From the NCBI GenBank assembly GCA_003640385.1, contig RCAB01000551.1:1-39156 (forward strand): DNA of 39,156 nucleotides, in the 5' to 3' direction. This DNA comes from Setaria digitata. Lineage: Eukaryota; Nematoda; Chromadorea; Rhabditida; Setariidae. The position numbers and the translations under genes are program-made. This document shows, piece after piece, positions 1-12,500 of this stretch (the first letter of the stretch is position 1; the number at the start of each line of letters is the position of its first letter). The notes below the pieces were generated by a model. It ran no database searches, had not been told where the DNA came from, and saw nothing but the letters and a program-made list of their open reading frames with translations.

Positions 1-1512
1 TTTTTTTGTTTTTTGTCTTTATTCAGTAACTTTTAATTAAAAAGTATTATCGATTGCATTGTTCATGAGAAAGCAATCATCTAATTAATCCTTATGTTTG
101 TGTATTTTAGATAATGCAGAGAATAGATAGTTCTAATTAAAGGTATGCAAAGTTTATGTATGATTAGATATATAAATGGAAATTTATCAGATGCTAATTC
201 TGTCTGATAATCATTCGGTTCCATTAATTCTATGATATTTGTGATGTGATCAGTACTTTTTCTTTCTTTTTTTTTTAGTAAGATTAATTTACAATTAGAG
301 TAAACAATGTTTTTTCTTCTTTTTAAAACCACAAATAAGATTCGAATTTAGGCTATCATTTTTTTTTCATAAGCTGAATCATCTCAACTGATAAGAAGAT
401 TTTATCTGTGTAGAATTATCAAATCACACAGTAAATGTGCTTGGAATCTTCATCTATTCTCCTTCTGTTCAACGGTGAATGTTCAAATTTTTGCTAATTT
501 TACGATGCGAAAAAATGTCTTTTTGAAATTTATATTTTATTGATAGCACAATGTAATTTTTCTTGAAAGAAAACGAAACAAATTAAAATGCAAAAATACC
601 AAATTTTGTAAGAAGTCGAAAAATTAAGAAGCCTTCTCAGAAGCTATGAAATAAAGAATCACATGTGTTGAAAATGATACAAATCTGTCGTATTTACTTT
701 CATTTTCATTATAAACAGCACCATACATGTAGCAAATCATAAGAATTAATTAAGTGTAATTAAGAAATATTTAAGTCTAATGAATATTGCTTGTAAAATG
801 AAAGAAAAGTGTAAAGTATAATATATGGTATGAATCATTTGGTATATATAAAGTGTCCTCCCTTACTAATTAATGGAAAAAAAAAAAAAAAAAAGCAGAA
901 GGCTAATGAGAGATATTCTGCTGTTAATTCAGTGTTTAATTAAAAATTTAAACTGACCGCTTCAAAAACTTTAAATGGCTAATTCTGAAGCCCTTAAGCA
1001 GTTGTCGGAAGAAAATGTTGTATCTTATAATCATGAAACGATAAACTAATTAATGAAATTAAACACTATGTACAAAATAGCACCCCGTAGAAGCAGATTA
1101 AGCATGTGTAGTATAAGATAAAGTGTTGCTTTTCGGTTTTCAAAACAATTAATTTTAGAAACAGTGAAAAAAAAAAAAGCTAGCAAATGCAAAGCTAATT
1201 TATTAAATAGGAAAAGTTTCAACAAAAAGAAATGCTGCCTAAAATGAAAATGAAAATAATATTTCATAAAGACAATAATATATTTTGACGTAAAAAAAAA
1301 AAGAAAACAAAATATCGGATCATTAAAATGCATATATCAAATAATAACTGCCTAATAATTAAATAAGTATTTTGTTTTTTTGTTTATAAATTCGAAGGAG
1401 AAAAAAATATGAACAATTTAAAAAAAAGAAAAAAAAAAAGGAAGGATTTAAATTTAAAATTGATAAATAAAGAAAAATGAGCAATATTGTAGGCTGCAAT
1501 TTTTTCTTCGTC
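1..1512. other. 3' flank of the myosin gene; no gene seen
   Basis: Very AT-rich sequence with poly-A and poly-T runs (for example 876-893) and no conserved reading frame. On the minus strand the first AATAAA after the stop is at 1204-1199, about 310 nt downstream, a possible polyadenylation signal. An extended GATA-factor site, ACTGATAAGA, lies at 387-396. The short open frames here are low-complexity and were not called. Confidence 0.6.
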
Positions 1513-4500
1513 TTATTCGCCCATTTCTGACTGAGATGGAACTCGTATAAAGCTAGCACTAGCACTAACAGCTAATGGTGCTATTGTTGAAGCGCGATTT
1601 TTGGACCGAAGTTTTGCCAAGGAATTTTCGGCAATATCAGCTCGTTCATTAGCATCATCAAGCTGTGTTTGCATTTGTCGATATTTGCCCAAATTTACTG
1701 CTGCTACTTCTTCCTAAAATTGGAAATGATTTTTTTAAAAGGAAAAAAGAAATTGAAAATTAAAATTTCTTTTCTTTTTTTAAGATGAAAAATTTTTAAA
1801 TTTTTTGTGAGAAAAGAGGGAAAAGAAACAAACCGCTTCTTCAACTTGTCGCTTATAGATTTTTATCTTCACTTGCAATTTATCCACCAATTCCGTTAAC
1901 CGATCATTATTTTTTCGATCTTCCTCGCACTGCAATATTCAAATATCAATCAATCAGTGTGTAAAAATGAGAAAGAAAAAAGTTTAATTTAATTAGAATT
2001 TATTTTTACTTGAAATTGTAATTCTTTGATACGTCTATCGCCTTTCTTTAATTCTTTCTCATAGTCTGAACTTCGTCGTTGTTCGCCATCCAATTCTTGC
2101 TCCAATTCTCGAATACGCATCTCCAATTTAGCAATGATTTTTTGTCCACTACGTAGTGCTGCTTGTTCAGCTTCATCCAAACGTACCTAACAATTAAAGC
2201 AATTAGTAATTAGCTCAAAAAAAAAAAGAGATAAGGACTAGTACTTTTTAGCTAACCAATTTTATTTCATCAAACTTCACAAAATATTTCACATCATTTC
2301 AGTAAATTTCATAGTAACAAAATTAAATTAATTCATTGACTAAATAATTATAATAATACAATCTAACCTGCATCTCCTTAATTTGTACTTCGAGTGCTCG
2401 ACGCATTCTGTCTACGTGTACCGAATGTTCTTGTTCTTGACGTAATTCTTCTGCAAGTCGAGCTGCATCTGCAGATGCTTGCTTTAGCATTTCATCGGTA
2501 TTCTTTAGCTGTGATGTTACATCGTCTAGTTCTACCTGAAAAGTTTCAAGAAAATTTTAGAAGAACTGATCTCGTTTCAACAGCATCCTTTTTAGCTAAG
2601 TAATGAAAATGTTTAGCCTAAAATTGTTTATCAAAAGTCTCTTATCATTGTATTGAACTTCTTTAAAACATACATGTATATGTAGAAGAAAATGATAAAA
2701 TTTTGCATTTAATATTTTTGCTTCTTGTTTTTTCTTGCTCATTTAAATTAATTTCCGCAAATTTTAAGAAATTATTAATTTAAGTGTGTGAAATCTTACA
2801 TGAACAGCCTGTAATTCGGATTCTAACTTCCTTCTTGTATTGTTCATTGCATTAACTTGATTTGTTAAATCATTCACTGATTCACGTAATTCAATAGCAT
2901 CTTGCTCAGCTAAGCGACGAGCACGTTCAGCCTAGAATGATTGATATACTTTATCAAGAGTCTCTTATCACTTTGTTCTATCTATGATTAGTTTCTTTTT
3001 CAAAAAATAACTTACTGCTTCCGCTTGATTAGCAAGTTCATCTTTTTCAGCTTGCAAAATTGCTGCTCGCTTTTGCATATTTGCCAATTGCTCGCTGAAA
3101 AAAAAAAAGTCATTTTTTCAGATTTCCTTTAAATCAATCTTAGCTTTAATCCAATCAGTGATAAATTAAGTGATAAGAAAAAGGATGAAAAATAGAACTA
3201 TACTAACGCAAGATCGTCCTTTTGTCTCTGTTCATCTTCCACCTGCAACTGCAATTCTCGAATTTGTTCCTGATATCGTTTTATAGTCTTTTGCGCATCA
3301 GCATTTGCCTTATTGGCATGGTCGAGAGCAACTTCAAGTTCCTGAATGGGAAAAAAAACAAGAATGCATTATACTGAAATTCATTTATGCAAAAATTTTG
3401 TTTAATTTTGATTATCAATTTCTAAAAGTTAATCATTTTATTAAATTCCGTAAATTTTTTATTTATGTATTTTTGAAGTGTTAAGAAAAGAAAAAGAAAG
3501 AAAAAGCTTAATTAATGAGAAATTATTAACATTGATATCTTGTTCAAGTTTCTTCTTGATTCGTAATGCTTCCTGTTTAGCTTTTGTTTCAGCTTCAAGT
3601 GTTGCTTGCATGCTTTCCAGAGCACGCTGATGATTCTTGCGTGTATTCTCGAATTCCTCCTCCTTCTCTTGGATTCGTTTCTCGATTTCAGCACGAACTT
3701 GCGATACTTCCACCTTTGAATAAATCATATAATTAATCCTTTTTTCAATTAATTAACTTCTACAAAATTTAAATTCCATTATAATCTTTTCATATCGAGA
3801 AATCTTCAAAAGCATCCACATTAATTTCTTCTTGCTAATTAAAAAAAAAAAAAAGAGGAAAATTTACTTGCGCTCTTAAAACTTTAGCTTCTTCAGCTTC
3901 CAAGGCAGATTCAGCATCATCCAGAGCCTTCTGAAGTTCATCTTTTTCAGCTTCCAGACGACGCATCATCTTCTGCAATTCATGCACAGAGCGTCCTCCT
4001 TCAGTTAGCTGATCGGTTAGATCCTTGATTTCCAGTGATAACGATTTATTATCACGACGTAAACTTTCCATTTGCTGCAAAATTTTCCTGCTCAATTCAA
4101 TTTAACATTAATATTTTCAAATTAACAAAATATATATACCTATATTTATTATGTGTGTAATAGAAACATAAAATAATACAATTAACATGCGAAATTCCTT
4201 ATACTAATTTCAAAATATTTCAGTTTTTTTTTCTTTTTTTTTTTTTCAAATAATGAGAAAAAAAAAAAAAAGATTGAAAAATTTACTTCGAGTAGTTCAT
4301 CTTGAGCAGCTTTAGCTTTGAATAATTCAGTTGATAAATTACGATTATCACGCTGTGCACCTTCAAGTTCAGCTGCCAAATCATCACATTTCTTTTTCCA
4401 TTCTTCAATTATACGATCAAATGCTTTTTGTTTTTTCTCCAAAGCTCCTGCATAAGCTGCTGCCCGTTCAACATCAACCTAAATTTTAAATTATTTCAAA

Positions 4501-7500
4501 AACGATTAAATCAAATTTTATTCATTAAAAAAAAAAACAGCATCCAAAAAAAAAAAAGATTTCTGCATACCTTTTAAATTTTAATTGAAAATCTTTCTAA
4601 CATCTCTTTCTTTTTTTTTTGATTTTTTCTTTTTCAAAAATATAAATCGTGCTCTATACTCCTGTTCGGTATTTGTTGAATTAGGTTATTTGATTGGAAT
4701 GATTTATTGCTTATCAGTTGCTTATCAGGATTAGCTCATAATAGAACAGAAAATATTACTTTTTGCCATATTGTGAGAAGGTTTCTGCTTAGATAAATTT
4801 AGTGCAATTTTTTTAAGGTATGAAATTTACCTGGGCATCATCCAAGTCACCCATCAATTTATGTCTCGTCTTTTCGAGTGACATTATCTTTGCATTTGCT
4901 GCTTCATTCACATCCGTTAGATCTTGCACTTTTTCCATAAGTTTACGTCTAAATTTTCAAATATTTCATTTAATATTAATTCGGTTAATTAATCAAACGT
5001 TATCATTTAGAGAATTTTACACGGAAAATTAATCGCATTTAATTTCCAAAATTTTACTTAGCTTCTTCGATTTCTTCCATTTTTGCCAATCCTTCACCTT
5101 CGAATCGTGCCTTCCATTGTTGAATTTCAGCATTTAGTTTACTCATTTGACGTAGACATTCCGCTTTACCCTGTAGACAGAGTTGAAGAAAGGAAAAAAA
5201 AAAAAAGAAGTATGATTAATTAAATGTAAAATTGTGTGAGAAAATTAAATCGATCTATTGCTTTTGTTTCAAACTTATTTAATTAATTTTACATATCAAA
5301 CTATAAAAGGATTTTTGTACAACCTCTGCTTCTTCATCAGCATGAATACGAAGATTATCATTTTGATGCTCGAGATTTTTCACTTGTGCTGCCAGATTTT
5401 GTCGCTCTCTAAAGAAGAAATAAGATTCGAATTGCTTTATATATTGACAAAATGGAACATACTAAGAAATGAAAAAATGTTAGAAAATTTTAGGAATTTA
5501 AAATGATAAATAACCTGGCTTCTTCTTCAGCCATACGTTTCGCTTCCTCTAATTGGCTCAAAAGTTGACCTTTCAAACGATGAAGCCCATTCATCTGTAA
5601 AAGACAATTTCATTAGTAATTAATCAGTATTACTTTTCGTTACCATTGATTATTATTATTAATGACTTTAAAAGAGCTGGTAATTTTAAATACTAAGTAA
5701 TTTCTGTGAATTTTAACAATAAACTAATTGATACCAAAGAAGCAATTTATTAAAAATTTATGCTAACCTAAGATATGCTAAAGGATTAAATTAAGTACCT
5801 GATTCTCGAGATCTTCCAGTTGTCGAGATAAGTCACCATTTTCATTCGATAATCTACTCTTCAGGGCAGTAAAATCAGTGATTAGACGGGTCTAAAAAAA
5901 AAAGTTATTCCTTTTTTCGGTTAAAAATTATTCCGATATTATGCAAATTAAATTGTCTGCAAAGCAATGATAGAAGGAAAAAAATTAAAGGAAGAAGAAG
6001 GAAAGGAATTGCACAATTATCATTAATTTTTACTAATTGCCGTCAAGTGGTATGGAATTTAGAAGATGATTTAAAATTTTGACATTTAATAATATAGGAC
6101 AAATATTATGATGCACTATTATTTTCTGAGAAATTTTTCTTGCTGCAGTTATTATTTTTTATATTTTCGAGAGAAAAAAAAAAAAAAGCTCGAATAAAAA
6201 TCCTGATATCCATCCAATTTGAACACTTTTTTTTCTTAGCAAATAAAAAAATAAAATAATTCAATTTGTTAAATTAAGTTTTTGGAAAAAAAAAAAACTC
6301 CTCGCTATCAATCAAAAAAGAAATAAATAAAAAAATTTAACTTGATGCATTTTTCAAAATTCAATTCAATACTTTTCAAAAAGTATTTAAAAAAAAAAAA
6401 AAAAACTCGACAATATGCAATCAGTTTACCTGTTCATCAGCTTTTGTTTGAAGCTCCGAGAATTGCATTTCCAGTAATTTGGAATGTTTCTCGAATTCCT
6501 GCTTCTGTCTACTCTCAGCATCAGCATTTGAATTTGCTTCTTCCAGATCGCGTAACAATTGCGCCTTATCCTTATCCAATTTAGCTTTCATTTTTTGCAT
6601 CTGCTCCAACTGATCGCTAAGTTCCGCAACAGCATCATTATGTTTTTTACGTAATGCCGAAATTTGCAATTCATGATTCATATTGTTTTCCTGTTAATGA
6701 TTAAGATGATAATTTATATGAGGTAAGAAGAAATATTCCAACCAATGAGCAAAAAAAAATGATTGACACTGTGTGAAATAAAAACTTTCTGGTAATTTTC
6801 TCTTTTTTAATTTATAAAATGATTTGAAATAATGATAATATCTTAAAATGAAGAATTGAAATGCTATGAAATTAATAGTATCTGAGAAACTGAAATAATA
6901 TAAATATTTTGCTTATTCTTTTTTCTCGCTAACAAATTTTTTCTTCTAAATAAATCCATTTATACCTCTAAATCTCGCTTCAGTTTTGCCATTTCAGCTT
7001 CACGTTTCTTATTAAGTTCAATTTGCGCTGCAGTAGCACCACCCTGTTCGTCTAGACGTTGCGTTATTTCATCTAGTTCACGTTGCAAGTCTCCTTTAGC
7101 ACGATCTAGCTTACCACGTGATTGTCTCTCTTGTTCTAGATCTTCCTCAAGTTCAGAAATGCTGAAATTTAAGAGAAAAAAAAGTGAGATTATTTCATAG
7201 AAAACTGGCTTGTTTGCTTCATTTTTTCTTATTTCAAAACAAAAAAAAAAAAATAAAAGGAAAGAATAAATGACAAACTTATTTTGCATGCTAAATATTG
7301 CTAATAATTAAATATATTCAAACTTCAATTAAATTTTCATCGCACGAAATTTAAATATTTATTTTATTAATTATTTAATTTACCGATTTTCCAGCTCTTT
7401 AATTTGTTTCTGCAATTTGCTGACCATTGATTGCTCGCCATCAAGTTTATTTGTAGCTGCTACCAAATCTGTTTCCTTTCTTCAATTAAAAATATACATC

Positions 7501-9525
7501 ATTAATTTCAAAAAAAAAAAAGAGAGAAAATGAGAGGAACAAAAAAACGGCAAATTATCTTTTCTTTATTTATGACTTTATACTGCATTATTTATAATTT
7601 ATTTTAATGAAATTCTTTTCTTTGTTTTTTCTTTTTTAATAAATTTTTTGATTATAATTTATAAATTTTCAATAATTTCACCTTTTTAAATTTTGTTCAA
7701 TATCATGCTTTTGTTTGGTAATTTCATCGGTATTTTCCTGAGCAATTTTTAATTCACCTTCCACTTTCCTCTTAGCCTTTTCCAGATCGAGTCGAGCACG
7801 TTTTTCACGTTCAATCCTTTCTTCCAACTGCAAATTACACATTTTAAATAGTGAAATTTAAAATAAAAGAGAGAAAAATTTCATAGTTACATTTAATCAC
7901 TTCAAACAACTTAATTATGCTAATAATTGTGTGCAATGTTCATATTAATTAATAATAGTCAGGTTTCTACACCTAAATACACAGAAAATGTATATTTGAT
8001 GAACAAAATAATAAAGCAATTTATTAAATCAAGAATTCAATTCTAACCTCAATGCTAGTAATTAATTAATTTTGTAAAATTTCTAGTTTATACGTAAATA
8101 TATATATCAAGTAAATTCGAGTATAATAGAGATTACAACGTTACACTAACATCGTCTAATTGCTGTTCCAATTTTGTTTTAATCCTCTGCATATGATTAA
8201 CTTTGTCTTCTTCAGCTTGCAAATCTTCTATTAATTTTCTGTTTATCTAAAAGAAAAGAGAGAAATGGAAAATGAAATCGAATAATTGAATTAAGAAAAT
8301 TAACGGATTTTACAAAAATTCTGCATTTTTTTTTGTTTTGCTTTGAAATGATTTAGGAATAATTGGAATTTAAAAAAAAAAATTATTTTGTTTTATTTAC
8401 ACTTGATATTTTTCTTCTTTGTAAGCCAATTCTGGTTGAAATTTAATTTTAATTTTTTTATTTGAAATTTAAATATGAATTAATTTTATACCTCCTCCTG
8501 ATGCTTCTTTTCCTTGTTCACACGAGCAATAGCCTCATCTTGGCTAGCCATTTCACCTTGCAATGAACGAATATTTTGTTCACGTGACTGTTTTTCAGTT
8601 TCAGCTTTACGTAGTGACATTTCAAGTTCCTAAAAATCAAACTTTCATTATTTCATAAATTAATCAAATTTTATTATTTTTTAATCAATCTTTATTACGC
8701 AATTTAAAGCAAAATATGAGCTTTGTTTGCCTTTTCCAAAAACAAAAACAAAAAAATGTATAAATAATTAAATTCACTTCTCGTTTCGTTAAAAATTTCA
8801 TCATTCCAACCTGATTCTTCTTTTTTAAATCATTGATTTCCTGTTCGCCCTTCTTTTTGGCTCGTTTCAAATCTTCATTTCGATCATCCATTTCCGCAAT
8901 TTTATCATTCAAATCTTGCAACTGTCTTTCCATTTCCGCTTTCATTGTATTCAATTTTTGCACTCTTTCCTCACTTTCAGCCAAATTTGCCTTTTCTTTT
9001 TCCAAATTTTCGAACAATTGATTTTTTTCTTGCGTCAATTCAGCAATCTTCAAATTTTTATAGTAATGAAATTTGACTTTATAAGAGGTGAATTATTTTC
9101 TACTTTTTGCTTACCTCTTTTCTTCCAATTGATCCCACATCTTTATGATTCCTAATTGCACTAATTAACTTTTTCCACAATCATAAGAATATACATTTAT
9201 GACAATTCGCTTGCATGCTTCATAGCACATTTTATCACATATCCATAGTAATTGTTATGACATAATTCATTGTTTTAGTGCTTCTGTTCATTTCGGTTGA
9301 AGTTTTGGGCAAAGGTGTCACATACCTGTGTTTCCAATTCTTTTCGATTTCCTTCTTCTTTCTGCAATGTCTCTTCTAAAGCTTTGATTTTTTCACTCAA
9401 TTTTTCCATTTCTTCCGCTTCTTTGCCAGCTTTTAGCATCGGTTTTACGCGACCATATAATTTGAACCAATCCCACGTACGTAACAGACACCACATGCGA
9501 ATGTTACGTTGCAGCAACAGTAAAC
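1513..9525 (-). other. myo-3: myosin neck, coiled-coil rod and tail exons 17-39 (coordinates)
   Basis: Exons in transcript order: 9326-9525, 8811-9047, 8492-8629, 8151-8246, 7682-7827, 7384-7479, 6966-7161, 6430-6690, 5799-5891, 5515-5594, 5324-5408, 5058-5170, 4831-4948, 4287-4478, 3868-4074, 3531-3713, 3208-3341, 3016-3094, 2800-2931, 2368-2535, 2010-2186, 1834-1929, 1513-1713. Exon 17 carries the light-chain-binding helix and the head-rod junction. Exons 18-38 encode uninterrupted heptad coiled coil rich in Glu, Lys, Leu and Gln, with family blocks such as [21 protein letters not shown] and [17 protein letters not shown]. Exon 39 encodes the end of the rod and a Ser/Ala-rich tailpiece. Most junctions are phase 0, so many exon-sized deletions would keep frame. 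Confidence 0.9.
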
Positions 9526-12500
9526 CTGAAAAAATTAATGGAACTGATCTGAAAATTGACGTAGAAAATCTGAAATGGACGAATCATTACTAAGCATATC
9601 TAATTTAGCATTAAAGAGCTAATCTTGTAGCATATTTTGAGCTCTAAAAAAATTTGAATCCAAATTTTAAATTATGATAACTATGATATAAAACATATGA
9701 ATTTGACTATATGAATTTATTCAACTTCTTGATGATATTTAGAACCAAATCAAATATTTAGTCAATTTTATAAGCAGATAAAATCCAAATTAAATTTCAA
9801 ATAAATAATTTCTGGAAGGATAAAATTTCGTTAATGATCTGAAAATTGACGTAGAAAATCTGAAATGGACGAATCATTACTAAGCATATCTAATTTAGCA
9901 TTAAAGAGCTAATCTTGTAGCATATTTTGAGCTCTAAAAAAATTTGAATCCAAATTTTAAATTATGATAACTATGATATAAAACATATGAATTTGACTAT
10001 ATGAATTTATTCAACTTCTTGATGATATTTAGAACCAAATCAAATATTTAGCCAATTTTATAAGCAGATAAAATCCAAATTAAATTTCAAATAAATAATT
10101 TCTGGAAGGATAAAATTTCGTTAATTTTGGAGAAATGATCCCATCCATTACTTATTTGATAATAAAAATTTTTCACAAAAATATAGAAGAAAAAAGAGTA
10201 AAAAATGAAATTTCAAAATTTGAAATGAATAGATGAAGAAAGATGGTAGAGAGAGGAAGAGAGAGAGAGAGAGAGAAAAAAAGCAAATTTTAAAAACAAA
10301 TTTTTTAAAATTAACCTGATTGTTGTTGCAGACGACGTTTTCGGTCAACTAAACTTAACCAATTTCGAATTCTTGCCTGGAAATTCGTCATTACAATACG
10401 TAACGCTTCATCACGTAAATCTTCCAGACGTGCCAAGATGCCAGCTTTAAAGAAGACCTTCGTTGAACCCATTTTAAATTCCTCATCGTTTAATTTACCC
10501 GCATTGCATAGGAAATCCGTAATACCCGTTGATGCGACTTTTTCATCATCATTTTTTGCCGCATCAGCAGCAAGGATAGCGTAACGATGTTTGAAATCAG
10601 GATAAAGCATCCGGTTCGGGAAGCCTTTACGGCAAATTCGAATACCTTCCAGTACACCATTACAGGTTAACTGATTCAGCACTAATGCTGAATCGAGAAC
10701 ACCTGAAGTTTCGGTTTGTTTCAAATTTCTAATATATGAAAAAAAAAAAAAAAAAAGAGGTAAAATCAAATTTTATATCGCATAATGACAAAATATCAGC
10801 AATCGATGTTTATCACTTCATGTTTAAAAAATTGCGCAGCTGGATTAATTGGTAGTCTATTAATTTGGAAATGAAAAGAAAAAAAAAAACCAAAAAATTA
10901 TTTAATTTTTGAAGAAAATTTTGACTTTTCGATTCTTATTTTAAAAACATTCTCATAGAAATACAATAATTTGATTTATTTCCTATTATTTTTTTGGTAA
11001 ATTTTACATTTATTTTTTACCTGATAAAATGATAATTAATGCAACGCTTACATTCTTGATCCATTTAATTGCTCCTTTTTGAAATTTTTATTTTTAAATC
11101 AATTCAAATTAAGTGAAATTTCATTTTTCTTTAAAGCTAATTTGTTTTTGTTTTTTTTTTTCTTTTTTTCTGACTAAATTACTTACCGCTAGCTTTCTTT
11201 TCATTTGGAATAATGCAACGGATGAAGTGTGGATGCGTTTGATAAAGCATATTCATTAAATTATTCAATGATTCACGATACATCATCGAAACAGTCATGA
11301 AAGATGCTGATTTACCCTTCTTTCGTCCACCTTCTAAAATTCACTTAATTAACTGAAATAATTAACAAAAATACGAATGACGTTATTAAGCATAAGAATC
11401 ATTTTTTTTTTTTTTTTTTTTATGATTAATAATAATCCAGTAGCGATGCTTTGCTTAAATTATCACAATCATTTTTATCAGGAAAATGAATGCAAGACTC
11501 AAATTTGATATTTCAGTAAATGCAACGTTAAAATAAATTAATTAGTTTATCCTTTTTATAAAAAAAACTAGCAAAATTTTGTGCTTTTCTATTGCTACTG
11601 ATAATTGATTTCATAAAATGAATGATCATAAATTTTAGTTTTTATCAAATTCGATTCATCAATAAACTTTATCTCAAAAGAAAAAAAAATGAATGATGAT
11701 AATAATTAATGAAAAGTTTAATTTGTTTTGAGATTCAAATTGAAACAAATCTCTTCCGTTTAAATCTAATGTAATTTTAAAAAAGTTTTTAATCCAAACA
11801 ATTTATAATGTGTTAAATTTTTCTAAAAGTACCAATGCCAGCTTTAGCAGCTTCTGCCGCTTCTTCCTGTGTTTGATAATCAGCCCAAATGTCCAGCAGT
11901 AGCTGATTGCCTTTGCAATGTTTCAACACAGCAACAGCCGAATCGTTCAGTGGATCTTTATTCTTTTCCAAAAAGTTTGTAGCATTATATCTTACCTGTA
12001 ATTTTGTTTTTTCTTTTGCTAAAAGAAAATATTCCTTAAAATTGATTGAAATTTGAGCAAACTTTGCACTGAGTAATCGCTCAATAATAATTTAAGCCTA
12101 TTTCAAAAGTAACATGAAAAAAAAGAATTGATATCTAAATTTTTAAAAAAAATTTTATCAAAATTTTAGATACTAAATAAAATTTCAATGAATTTTGAAA
12201 ATCCAACAAACAATTGGCATTCCCTTTTTTTTTTCCCCTCATTACTTTAACTCATTAATTTTTTTTTACTATTTTCAAATGATTCATTAGCTTCAAATTA
12301 TTTATTTATTTTTCTCTCTTTTTTTTTTTTTTTTCATCAAGCTAAATCTTTGTTGTTACTGTTGATTATTTATTTGTTTATTTTATTTATTTATTAATTT
12401 ACTGATCTATTTATTCGTTTATTATAACTCTTTCTTCTTCTTTTTTTCCCCCTTAAATTGTTATTTTTTTGTTTTTTTTTTTTAAATAAAAACATACGGT

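Noticed and set aside
2394..2603. Plus-strand open frames opposite myosin exons (also 8833-9021, 9297-9593, 12458-12715)
   Set aside because: Shadows of the coiled-coil and motor exons on the other strand; the minus-strand frames have family motifs and matching splice phases.
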